44,537 nucleotides of DNA from Microcaldota archaeon (GTDB taxonomy: Archaea; Micrarchaeota; Micrarchaeia; Micrarchaeales; Micrarchaeaceae): positions 1 through 44,537 of the forward strand of contig JAJYUR010000009.1 of NCBI GenBank assembly GCA_021792395.1. Direction: 5' to 3'. A program made the position numbers and the translations under genes. The notes beneath the pieces were generated by a model. That model had not been told where the DNA came from. It made no database searches and was given only the letters and a program-made list of their open reading frames with translations. This document shows positions 1-8,261 of the stretch, one piece after another (the first letter of the stretch is position 1; each line of letters starts with the position of its first letter).

Positions 1-683
1 TGGGGCGCATGACCGCGCCGAATCAAGCACCTACATACCAGGTAAAAAGAGCTGAAACACAACTTGATACATATATACTTCCGCACCTGGGAACATCCCC
101 TGAAGTAAGAATGGAGAAGGCACGCTATCTGATAAGGATGGCGGAAAGGACGTCGCTAGTTGCATATGGAAGGATAAAGCAAGACGATAAGGACCACTAT
201 GCCAACAAGCGCGTAAAATTGGCAGGAGACCTTCTTGAAGAGCTTTTCAATACTGCGTTCAAGGCATTCACCAAGGACATAAAATACCACGTAGAGAGGA
301 CTACAGCTAGGGGAAGGAGGCTTACAGTCAAGACTAACATAAATCCAGATACACTCACTGAAAAAATATTATATTCGATGAGCACAGGCTCTTGGCCTGC
401 TGGGCAGACTGGGGTATCGCAGGTTTTAGACCGACTCAATATAATGTCGACTTTTGCACATTTAAGAAGGGTAAAATCCCCTCTTGCAAAGAAACACCCG
501 CATTTCAAGGTGAGGGATGTTCATGGTACGCACATAGGCAAGCTATGCCCGAGTGAAACCCCTGAGGGCGTAGAAGTAGGCCTTACTAGATATCTTGCAT
601 TGATGTCGAAGGTCACCATAGGGGCGGAACACAAGATGCTTGAGGAAAAATTGGACGAGCTAAAACTTCTCGAAAATAAATAA
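1..683 (+). CDS. rpoB2: DNA-directed RNA polymerase subunit B'' (C-terminal part; 5' end outside window)
   Basis: Translation contains conserved RNAP beta motifs (GRIKQDDKDHYANKRV, HLRRVKSPL, RDVHGTHIGKLCPSETPEGVEVGL). Frame is open upstream of the track's ATG at 9 to the window edge. TAA at 681-683. Confidence 0.95.
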   Translation, partial: GRMTAPNQAPTYQVKRAETQLDTYILPHLGTSPEVRMEKARYLIRMAERTSLVAYGRIKQDDKDHYANKRVKLAGDLLEELFNTAFKAFTKDIKYHVERTTARGRRLTVKTNINPDTLTEKILYSMSTGSWPAGQTGVSQVLDRLNIMSTFAHLRRVKSPLAKKHPHFKVRDVHGTHIGKLCPSETPEGVEVGLTRYLALMSKVTIGAEHKMLEEKLDELKLLENK

Positions 684-695
684 ACGGTGATTTGA

Positions 696-2522
696 CTGGC
701 TACTAATGATAAATGTCACGTATATCTGGATGGAAGAGCAATAGGTGCCGTAAAGGATGGCAATGCATTCGCAGAAGAGATAAGGGCCAACAGGCGGCAG
801 GGCATCATATCCAACGAGGTAAATGTAGCATACTTTAAGAAGCTCAACGAAGTGCACATAAATGCAGACAAGGGCAGGGTAAGGAAACCCTACATATTAA
901 TGGAAAACGGAAAGAGCAAGTTCACCCCAGAATTGCGCGAGAAGCTTAAAACCCGTGAGATAGATTTCAATTATCTGGTAAGAAGGGGCATAATAGAGTA
1001 TCTGGACGCCGAAGAGGAGGAGAACGTAGAGGTCGCCATAGACGAAGCACATATAAACAAATCTACGACCCACATGGAGGTAGATCCGGCAATAATGTTT
1101 GGTCTTACCGTAAACAGCAGCGTGTATCCAGAATTCAACAATGCTGGAAGGCACCCGGTTGCATGGAACTTCATGAAGCAGAGCCAAGGATTATATTCTA
1201 CAAATTTCAACGATAGGTACGATGCAAGATCCTATATTCTGTTCTACCCACAATTGCCACTGATAGACAGCATAACCTATAGGACATTAGGGCTTGAGAG
1301 GCATCCTCAGGGCCAGAATATGGTAGTTGCGCTAAGTACATATTACGGCTACAATATGAAGGATGCAGTAGTATTCAATAAGGCTGCAGTAGACCGAGGT
1401 CTTGGAAGAAGTGCATTCTTCAGGTCTTACGCCGACGAAGAAATGCGCTATCCTGGAGGCCAGCAGGATCATTTCACGTTGCCTCCTCCTACTGCGGAAG
1501 GATACAGGGGAGAGCACGTATATTCCAGGCTTGGAGAAGATGGCATAATAGAGCCGGAAATGGATGTTAAAGAAGGCGATGCATTAGTCGGAAAGATATC
1601 GCCCCCAAGATTCCTGGAAGAGCAGACAAGCTTTGGCATAGGAGAAGAAAAGGTCCGCGACAATTCAGTGGAACTGAGATCCGGGGAGCAGGGCACAGTT
1701 GACAGGGTGATGCTCAGCGAGACTATAGGTGCTACCAGAATAGCAAAGGTAAGGATAAGGAGCATCAAGATCCCTGAGATAGGGGACAAGTTTGCAAGCA
1801 GGCAAAGCCAAAAGGGAGTAATATCGATGATAGTTAACCAGGAGGATATGCCATATACAAAGGATGGCATAGTGCCTGATATGCTGCTAAACCCGATAGG
1901 CCTGCCTAATAGGATGACATATGGGCATATGTTGGAGATGCTTGGGGCAAAGGCCGGTTCATTGAAAGGCAAGAAGTTTGACGGCACCCCGTTTTCGAAC
2001 AATGGCGCTGCATTGGTAGACGAATTTGGCAGCATATTAAAGGAATACGGATTCGATGAATTCGGGGATGAGGAATTTTACGATGGGAGGACCGGCAGGA
2101 AATTCAAAGGCAAGATATTCACCGGCGTGGTATACTACCAGAGGCTGTGGCATATGGTAAGCCTGAAATTGCAGGTAAGAAGCAGAGGTCCAGTCCAAAT
2201 ATTGACGAGGCAGCCTACCGAAGGAAAACCAAGGAAGGGCGGCTTGAAGTTCGGGGAGATGGAACGAGAGGCACTCATAGGATATGGAGCCAGCCTCCTG
2301 CTCAAGGAGCGTATGCTTGACCAGAGCGATAAGGCAAGCGTATGGATATGCAGGGACTGCGGCGACATAGGTTATTACGATTACATAAAGAACGTAGCAG
2401 TATGCCCTCTATGCGGAGGCAGCAGTTTGGAAGAGGTTGAGATAAGCTATGCGTTCAAGCTATTGATTGATGAACTCAAGTCAATGCACATACTGCCAAG
2501 AGTGAGGATGAAAAGCGATTGA
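696..2522 (+). CDS. rpoB1: DNA-directed RNA polymerase subunit B' (probable non-ATG start at CTG 696)
   Basis: ORF track starts at an internal GTG (852). The same frame stays open back to 696 and encodes the expected N-terminus (NDKCHVYLDGRAIGAVKDGNAFAEEIRANRRQGIISNEVNVAYF). In-frame TGA at 693-695; SD-like GGTGAT at 686-691. Zn-binding C-terminus (CRDCGDIGYY..CPLCGG). Confidence 0.93.
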   Translation: MATNDKCHVYLDGRAIGAVKDGNAFAEEIRANRRQGIISNEVNVAYFKKLNEVHINADKGRVRKPYILMENGKSKFTPELREKLKTREIDFNYLVRRGIIEYLDAEEEENVEVAIDEAHINKSTTHMEVDPAIMFGLTVNSSVYPEFNNAGRHPVAWNFMKQSQGLYSTNFNDRYDARSYILFYPQLPLIDSITYRTLGLERHPQGQNMVVALSTYYGYNMKDAVVFNKAAVDRGLGRSAFFRSYADEEMRYPGGQQDHFTLPPPTAEGYRGEHVYSRLGEDGIIEPEMDVKEGDALVGKISPPRFLEEQTSFGIGEEKVRDNSVELRSGEQGTVDRVMLSETIGATRIAKVRIRSIKIPEIGDKFASRQSQKGVISMIVNQEDMPYTKDGIVPDMLLNPIGLPNRMTYGHMLEMLGAKAGSLKGKKFDGTPFSNNGAALVDEFGSILKEYGFDEFGDEEFYDGRTGRKFKGKIFTGVVYYQRLWHMVSLKLQVRSRGPVQILTRQPTEGKPRKGGLKFGEMEREALIGYGASLLLKERMLDQSDKASVWICRDCGDIGYYDYIKNVAVCPLCGGSSLEEVEISYAFKLLIDELKSMHILPRVRMKSD

Positions 2523-2531
2523 GGTGTTGCA

Positions 2532-5072
2532 ATGCAAGCAGAGATCATAGATAATATAAGGTTTACCACGCTGAGTCCAGAAGCAATAAAGAGAATGAGC
2601 GTAGCAAAGCTCATAGTGCCGGATACATACAATGAAGATGGATACCCTATAGACGGCGGCCTTGTAGACCAGCGCCTTGGGGTTATAGACCCAGGCCTCA
2701 AATGCAAGACATGCGGAGGCAGGGCCAAGACCTGCATGGGACATTTCGGGCACATAGAGCTGGTAAGGCCTATCATACATCCGGAATTTACAAAGATAAT
2801 ATACCTTTTGCTTCAATCGACATGTGAAAAATGCCATAGGATATTGCTTGATGAAAATCAGATGGCAGTGGCTAAGGACGCTATAGAAACGTTCGTAACA
2901 AGCGACGATATGGATGTAGACCGCGTAGCAGAAACAAACGGGAAGCTGGCTGCATTGACAAAAAAGCTGAAATCAGTTAAGAAGTGCCCATCGTGCGGCG
3001 CTCCACAGCAGAAGCTGAAGTTTGAACGGCCAACGTTCTTCTACCTCAATGGGAACAAGCTGAAACCAGACGAAATAAAAGACTGGCTTTCAAATATAAG
3101 CAATGATGACCTTAAGCTTCTAGGGATAGATTACAAAGCAACGCGCCCCGAATGGTTTATACTTACCTCACTTTTAGTGCCTCCTATAAACGTCAGGCCT
3201 TCCATAACGCTGGAAACAGGAGAGAGGAGCGAGGACGACCTTACCCACAAGCTTGTAGAAATAATGAGGATAAACCAAAGGCTCGAGCAGGACATAGATG
3301 CAGGCGCCCCACAGATAATAATAGACGATTTATGGGAGCTGCTGCAGTATCACGTTACTACATATTTCAATAACGAGACTCCTGGCGTACCTGTTGCAAG
3401 GCACAGGAGCACAAGGCCATTGAAGACCCTTGCACAGAGGTTAAAAGGCAAGGAAGGGCGTTTAAGGTACAATCTAAGCGGGAAACGTGTAAACTTTTCA
3501 GCTAGGACTGTCATATCATCAGATTCAAGTCTGACTGTAAACCAGGTTGGCGTTCCGATGAGGATAGCCGAAAACATGACAGTGCCATTATATGTTACAA
3601 AGTGGAATATCGAGAAAGCAAAAGTTTACGTCAGCAATACATCATACCCCAAGTCTATCAATATAATAACAAGAGAAGGCTCGAGGAAGCGTGTAAATGA
3701 TACCAACCAGGAAGATCTGCTAAAGGAGATAGTTCCGGGATATATAATAGAAAGGCAATTGGTAGACAATGATATAGTGCTTTTCAACAGGCAGCCGACG
3801 CTGCATAGACTTTCAATAATGGCACATAGGGTTAAGGTGCTTCCTGGAAAGACGCTAAGATTGCATGTCTCTGCTGCATTCCCATACAACGCGGATTTTG
3901 ACGGTGACGAGATGAACCTGCACGTTCCGCAAACGCTGGAATCGCAGGCGGAAGCAAGATATCTAATGCAACCGAAATATCAGGTCTTGTCGCCAAGGAA
4001 CGGCAATCCCTTGCTATACATAGAAGAAGATGAAATAGCCGGCATGTACCTGCTCACCAAAGATAATTCGTATTACACAAAGGAAGAAACAATGTCGATG
4101 CTTGCAAATCTGGGCATATATGAAATGCCCAAAGCAGAGAAAAATGGAATGTATTCCGGTAAATCAATATTTTCCATGACCCTTCCAAATGGGTTGAATT
4201 TTGAAAGCAAGAACAAACATGGCAAGGTCGTAATAAAGAACGGATTACTAGTAGAGGGGATAATAGACAACAAACTGGTGGGAGAAAAGGGAGGAGTTCT
4301 GATATCTCACATATTCATCGAGTACGGTCCTGATTTCAACGAAAAGTTTCTGTTGAACATAGCAAAACTGTCATTAAGGGCTGCATACATATACGGGTTG
4401 ACCGTTAGCGTTAAGGATTACTATCTGTCAAGTAAAATAATCAGCGAACGGGCTAATATAATAAAAAGCTATGAGGCCAAGGCATTAGAGCTTATAAACA
4501 GCTACAAAGCAGGAAAGCTCGAATCCCTCCCAGGGTATACAAAGAAATCAACCTTGGAAGTACTCTTATATGCAACATTGGGCCAAGCAAGGGACACGGC
4601 TGTACAATATCTAAATAAAGAGCTAAACCAGTCTAACAATGCATATCTGCTGGCTTCGATAGGCGCCAGAGGAAATATCCTCAACATGGTACAGATGAGC
4701 ATGTTTTTGGGTCAGCAATCTGTCAGGGGTAAGCGTCCTACCAGAGGGTACAACGGCCGCATGCTTCCATATTTCAAGAGGAATACAAAGGATCCAAAAT
4801 CAAAAGGATTCGTAACGTCAAACTTCTTCGAGGGCCTGACACCTACAGACATGTATCAGCACGCAATGGGTTCTAGGGATTCACAAATGACAAAGTCATT
4901 GGTAACTGCAGTAAGCGGATACATGTACAGGAGATTAATAAATGCCATGATGGACTTCTATGTAGATTCTGACCTTAGTGTCAAGGATGCCAATGGCGAA
5001 CTGATACAGACCTTATACGGAGGGGATGGCATAGACCCTACATTGGAGGTAATCGCCCATCAAAAAGAGTGA
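2532..5072 (+). CDS. rpoA1: DNA-directed RNA polymerase subunit A'
   Basis: CKTCGGRAKTCMGHFGHIEL zinc motif; catalytic NADFDGDEMNLHVPQ; SD GAGGTG just upstream. Confidence 0.96.
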   Translation: MQAEIIDNIRFTTLSPEAIKRMSVAKLIVPDTYNEDGYPIDGGLVDQRLGVIDPGLKCKTCGGRAKTCMGHFGHIELVRPIIHPEFTKIIYLLLQSTCEKCHRILLDENQMAVAKDAIETFVTSDDMDVDRVAETNGKLAALTKKLKSVKKCPSCGAPQQKLKFERPTFFYLNGNKLKPDEIKDWLSNISNDDLKLLGIDYKATRPEWFILTSLLVPPINVRPSITLETGERSEDDLTHKLVEIMRINQRLEQDIDAGAPQIIIDDLWELLQYHVTTYFNNETPGVPVARHRSTRPLKTLAQRLKGKEGRLRYNLSGKRVNFSARTVISSDSSLTVNQVGVPMRIAENMTVPLYVTKWNIEKAKVYVSNTSYPKSINIITREGSRKRVNDTNQEDLLKEIVPGYIIERQLVDNDIVLFNRQPTLHRLSIMAHRVKVLPGKTLRLHVSAAFPYNADFDGDEMNLHVPQTLESQAEARYLMQPKYQVLSPRNGNPLLYIEEDEIAGMYLLTKDNSYYTKEETMSMLANLGIYEMPKAEKNGMYSGKSIFSMTLPNGLNFESKNKHGKVVIKNGLLVEGIIDNKLVGEKGGVLISHIFIEYGPDFNEKFLLNIAKLSLRAAYIYGLTVSVKDYYLSSKIISERANIIKSYEAKALELINSYKAGKLESLPGYTKKSTLEVLLYATLGQARDTAVQYLNKELNQSNNAYLLASIGARGNILNMVQMSMFLGQQSVRGKRPTRGYNGRMLPYFKRNTKDPKSKGFVTSNFFEGLTPTDMYQHAMGSRDSQMTKSLVTAVSGYMYRRLINAMMDFYVDSDLSVKDANGELIQTLYGGDGIDPTLEVIAHQKE

Positions 5073-5083
5073 GGTGCATAATC

Positions 5084-6127
5084 ATGAGTGCTAAAAACGA
5101 AAAAAAATTCAATGTAGTATATGGTGAAGCAGTCGGTGCAGTGGCTGCGCATTCCTTCGGAGAGCCTTCTACACAGATGGTACTGAGGACTTTCCACAGT
5201 GCAGGTATAGCGTCTTCAGTAGTTACTGGGCTTCCCAGGATATTGGAGCTTGTCGATGCGCGAAAGAAGCAGCAGTCTCCCCTGATGACCATAAGGCTTG
5301 ATAAAAGCTACGCAAAAAACTACGAGAAGGCCAAGCAGGTAAAGGCGCAGTTCGAAGAAGTTCTGGTAAAATCACTTCTGGAAAACTTTACCGAAGACCT
5401 AAAGAACGTTACGATGGTGCTAGAATTTGATAAAGAAAAACTAGCGCAGTCCGATCTAACACTAAAATTCATATCTGGAAAACTTCAGGCAAAGTTCGAA
5501 AATATAGATGCAGAGCAGGAGGGACATTCGCTTAAAATAAAATACAAAAGCAAAAAAGAGATGAAATCTGCAAGGACCATGTTCGTCAACATGCGCAACT
5601 TCGCAGTAAAAGGTTTGCAAGGCATAAAGAAGGCAACGGTGCAGCAGGATGACGATGGCGAATTTTATATAATAACAAGCGGCAGCAATATGGCCGGCGC
5701 CCTCGATATAGAAGGCGTCGACAAAGAGCACCTGTACAGCAATGACATGTTCGACGTGCTGAAGGTCTATGGGATAGAAGCTGCAAGGAACATGATTGCC
5801 AACGAGCTTAAAAAAACTATGGACGAGGAAAACGTGTCTGTAGGGTTCAGGCACATAGGGCTGCTTGCGGACGCCATGACATATGGAGGCAGCATCAAGA
5901 GTGCAGGTAGGCATGGCATAGCAGGCAACAAAGCATCGGTATTTGCAAGGGCATCGTACGAAGAGACCGTAAAGCACTTTGTGAACGCGAGCGTGTTCGG
6001 AGAGCGCGATCCGCTCAAGGGCGTGTCGGAGAACATACTCATAGGCAAGCAGATAAACGTAGGTACGGGCAGGATAAAGCTGGCTATAAAAAAAGAAGAC
6101 CTTAAAAAGGTTGACGCAGAAAAGTGA
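5084..6127 (+). CDS. rpoA2: DNA-directed RNA polymerase subunit A''
   Basis: EAVGAVAAHSFGEPSTQMVLRTFHSAG and HIGLLADAMTYGGSIKSAGRHGIAGNKASVFARASYEETVKH motifs. ATG 5084 with SD GAGGTG at 5071-5076 preferred over the track's GTG 5069. Confidence 0.95.
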   Translation: MSAKNEKKFNVVYGEAVGAVAAHSFGEPSTQMVLRTFHSAGIASSVVTGLPRILELVDARKKQQSPLMTIRLDKSYAKNYEKAKQVKAQFEEVLVKSLLENFTEDLKNVTMVLEFDKEKLAQSDLTLKFISGKLQAKFENIDAEQEGHSLKIKYKSKKEMKSARTMFVNMRNFAVKGLQGIKKATVQQDDDGEFYIITSGSNMAGALDIEGVDKEHLYSNDMFDVLKVYGIEAARNMIANELKKTMDEENVSVGFRHIGLLADAMTYGGSIKSAGRHGIAGNKASVFARASYEETVKHFVNASVFGERDPLKGVSENILIGKQINVGTGRIKLAIKKEDLKKVDAEK

Positions 6128-6177
6128 CCTAGATATAAAAGTAGATTTGATTTATGAATTTGTTTTGGTGTATAAGA

Positions 6178-6414
6178 ATGGTACAAGATAGACAGGAAAG
6201 GCCTTTCGATCTGCTGAATAAGGTAATAGGGCAACATGTTCTGATAAGGCTGAAGAACAATGTAGGCATACGCGGAAAAGTGACATCTTTCGATGCACAC
6301 ATGAACATAGTATTGGAGAGTGCAGAGGAGCTCAATGGCGATGGAGAGATAAAAGCCAAGCTCGGAACAATACTGCTGCGCGGCGGGAATATAATATTTG
6401 TGTCTCCAGTGTAA
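6178..6414 (+). CDS. Sm-like archaeal RNA-binding protein (LSm)
   Basis: RPFDLLNKVIGQHVLIRLKNNVGIRGKVTSFDAHMNIVLESAEE...LLRGGNIIFVSP is the classical Sm1/Sm2 motif pair. Start chosen at MVQDRQERP. Confidence 0.93.
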   Translation: MVQDRQERPFDLLNKVIGQHVLIRLKNNVGIRGKVTSFDAHMNIVLESAEELNGDGEIKAKLGTILLRGGNIIFVSPV

Positions 6415-6459
6415 AAATGAATAGCAATGCATTTGAATATTCATTCGGACATTTTGTTG

Positions 6460-6481
6460 CCATTCTAAATAAATAGAATGG
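6460..6481. repeat. Perfect inverted repeat CCATTCTA-AATAAA-TAGAATGG
   Basis: 8-bp arms 6460-6467 and 6474-6481, 6-nt loop, between lsm and the tRNA gene. Confidence 0.8.
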
Positions 6482-6507
6482 TGCAAATAAAATGATGCTT
6501 ATCCTTT

Positions 6508-6608
6508 GGGCTTCTGGCGCAACGGTAGCGCGCCTGCATGGCATGCAGGAGGTTGCGGGTTCAAAATCCGCCCTATAAAAAGGGCGCATGAAAATCCCGC
6601 GAAGTCCA
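6508..6608 (+). tRNA. tRNA-Ala(GGC) with a 29-nt intron in the T-loop (intron about 6566-6594)
   Basis: Acceptor GGGCTTC/GAAGTCC (6508-6514/6601-6607) includes the G3:U70 alanine identity pair; D-arm GCGC-AACGGTA-GCGC; anticodon arm CCTGC-ATGGCAT-GCAGG with GGC; spliced T-arm GCGGG-TTCAAAT-CCCGC; A73. The acceptor 3' half pairs only if 29 nt are removed. CCA not encoded. Confidence 0.93.
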
Positions 6609-6647
6609 TTCAAATCTACGCCATGCATAAAGCATCCGCCAGGCGTA

Positions 6648-6815
6648 TCAAAGCACTATCGATGCGAGGAACAGGAAAAATCCTACTACTACAAATATCT
6701 CGGTCTGCAAAAGCGTAGCATGAAGATATTTGTAAAGGAAACCTGACACATCTATAAGCATAATCCCTAAGAAGAAAAGCGGATACCTGTATTTCGACGG
6801 CATTAATCTTTTCAT
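6648..6815 (-). CDS. Small 2-TM protein, candidate second succinate dehydrogenase membrane anchor (55 aa; not in ORF track)
   Basis: Translation MKRLMPSKYRYPLFFLGIMLIDVSGFLYKYLHATLLQTEIFVVVGFFLFLASIVL. Its ATG overlaps the upstream SDH membrane subunit stop in an ATGA arrangement at 6812-6815. Confidence 0.65.
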   Translation of the reverse strand: MKRLMPSKYRYPLFFLGIMLIDVSGFLYKYLHATLLQTEIFVVVGFFLFLASIVL

Positions 6816-7516
6816 GGTATCACCAGGGATATAATTGTAAAGTTAAGCGGCAGGCCAGCTGAAAGCGCCCTTAAATAAAGATCTACGCTTATGAACAGTA
6901 TCAGGCTGGTCCATGCAAGTGCCTCATGATGGACATTGAAATATGATTGGAATCTGAAGAACTTGTTCCTTGATTTTCCGGCAAGTTTGCATCCATAACA
7001 ATCCACTCTGCCTCCGGTAAGGTGTCTTACTGCATGGCAGGAGAACACCCAAACTGTAACAACGACAGCGTTCGCGAGCAGCAGCAGGCTGCCCAATGTT
7101 ATTTTGAATATGCCTGAATAAGCCACTGCAATATAGAAGTCGTAGAAGAAGAATGGTAGGATCAATACAGAGAAATACATGAAATACCTGTGAAGATTCT
7201 CTATCCTGAAGAATCCTGTTTCTCCGCTATAGCTTCTAGTTGCGCTGTCTTCCCTTGCATTCGTCGCGCATGCGACTGGATGCTTAAACACGTGCCTGTG
7301 GTAGTCCTTCCTGTATGCATAGCAGGTCAGCCTAAAAAGCCCGACGAACGGCAATACTAGTATTGTAGGGGAATAGAATGGGTCTATCAAGCCGTTCAAT
7401 TCCTTTACAGGGAATGACATCATCGCAAATATGGTGAACGCTATCAGGAATATGAATGACCAGAGCCTCCAGTTTGGTTCAAGAAACTCTCCAGGTATGA
7501 TGCGTCTAAAATCCAT
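6812..7516 (-). CDS. sdhC: Succinate dehydrogenase membrane subunit (cytochrome b-like)
   Basis: Hydrophobic multi-TM protein directly downstream of sdhB; HAVRHLTGGRVDCYGC...GKSRNKFFRFQSYFNVHHEALAW resembles the actinobacterial-type SDH membrane subunit. Confidence 0.8.
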   Translation of the reverse strand: MDFRRIIPGEFLEPNWRLWSFIFLIAFTIFAMMSFPVKELNGLIDPFYSPTILVLPFVGLFRLTCYAYRKDYHRHVFKHPVACATNAREDSATRSYSGETGFFRIENLHRYFMYFSVLILPFFFYDFYIAVAYSGIFKITLGSLLLLANAVVVTVWVFSCHAVRHLTGGRVDCYGCKLAGKSRNKFFRFQSYFNVHHEALAWTSLILFISVDLYLRALSAGLPLNFTIISLVIP

Positions 7517-7520
7517 AAAG

Positions 7521-8261
7521 TCACCTGTTAAGCTTTTTAGCCAGCCACAGAAGCGGGTCGTATGAATCGTCTACGGCCCTCTCCTTTTCCTGTATGATTG
7601 CATTGTCCGTTATCGCAATATTTTCAGGGCATACCTCCTGGCAGCATTTTGTTATATTGCAATATCCCAATCCGCCTTCCTTATTCAAGAATTCTGATCG
7701 GTCTGCTGAATCTAGCGGATGCATGTCAAGTGATGCAGCCTTGACCATATGCCTTGGCCCGAAATAAGGTTTCTTGTGCTCTCTGACTACATGGCAGACA
7801 TCCTGGCACAAAAAGCATTCTATACATTTCCTGAATTCCTGTGAGCGCTGCACATCCATCTGCTCTATGTGCCACGGCTCAGGCAAGCCCTCCTTTGGCT
7901 TAAACGCAGGCATCTTTCTCTCTATCTCAAAATTTTCGGATACGTCAGTAACCAGATCCTTTACAAGAGGGAATGCCCTCATCGGCCCCACCTTCACATT
8001 GCCGTTAAGCTTGTCTATCCTTGTCTTGCACATGAGTGCCGGAATGTTGTTTATTTCGGCAGCACACGATCCGCACCTGGCTGCCTTGCAGTTCCATCGT
8101 ACTGCAAGTGTCGTATCTAAATTCTGTTCCACGTAGCGTACTGCATCAAGCACTACCATGCCTTCTTCCAAAGGCACTTCGAAGTCCTGGTAAAATCCCT
8201 TTTCACCGCTTGATGGATCGCTCCGGTATATGCTTATTGTAAATTTTTTTTCAGCTGTCAT
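7521..8261 (-). CDS. sdhB: Succinate dehydrogenase/fumarate reductase iron-sulfur subunit
   Basis: 2Fe-2S RWNCKAARCGSCAAEINNIPALMC plus CIECFLCQDVC and CCQEVCPENI clusters. Confidence 0.95.
   Translation of the reverse strand: MTAEKKFTISIYRSDPSSGEKGFYQDFEVPLEEGMVVLDAVRYVEQNLDTTLAVRWNCKAARCGSCAAEINNIPALMCKTRIDKLNGNVKVGPMRAFPLVKDLVTDVSENFEIERKMPAFKPKEGLPEPWHIEQMDVQRSQEFRKCIECFLCQDVCHVVREHKKPYFGPRHMVKAASLDMHPLDSADRSEFLNKEGGLGYCNITKCCQEVCPENIAITDNAIIQEKERAVDDSYDPLLWLAKKLNR

Noticed and set aside
5767-6486. 239-aa minus-strand ORF across rpoA2 and lsm
   Set aside because: Antisense to two confidently identified genes; the translation is Cys/His/Tyr rich and family-less.
6506-6718. 70-aa plus-strand ORF over the tRNA
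   Set aside because: Overlaps the tRNA-Ala gene and continues into sdh operon antisense; no coding support.
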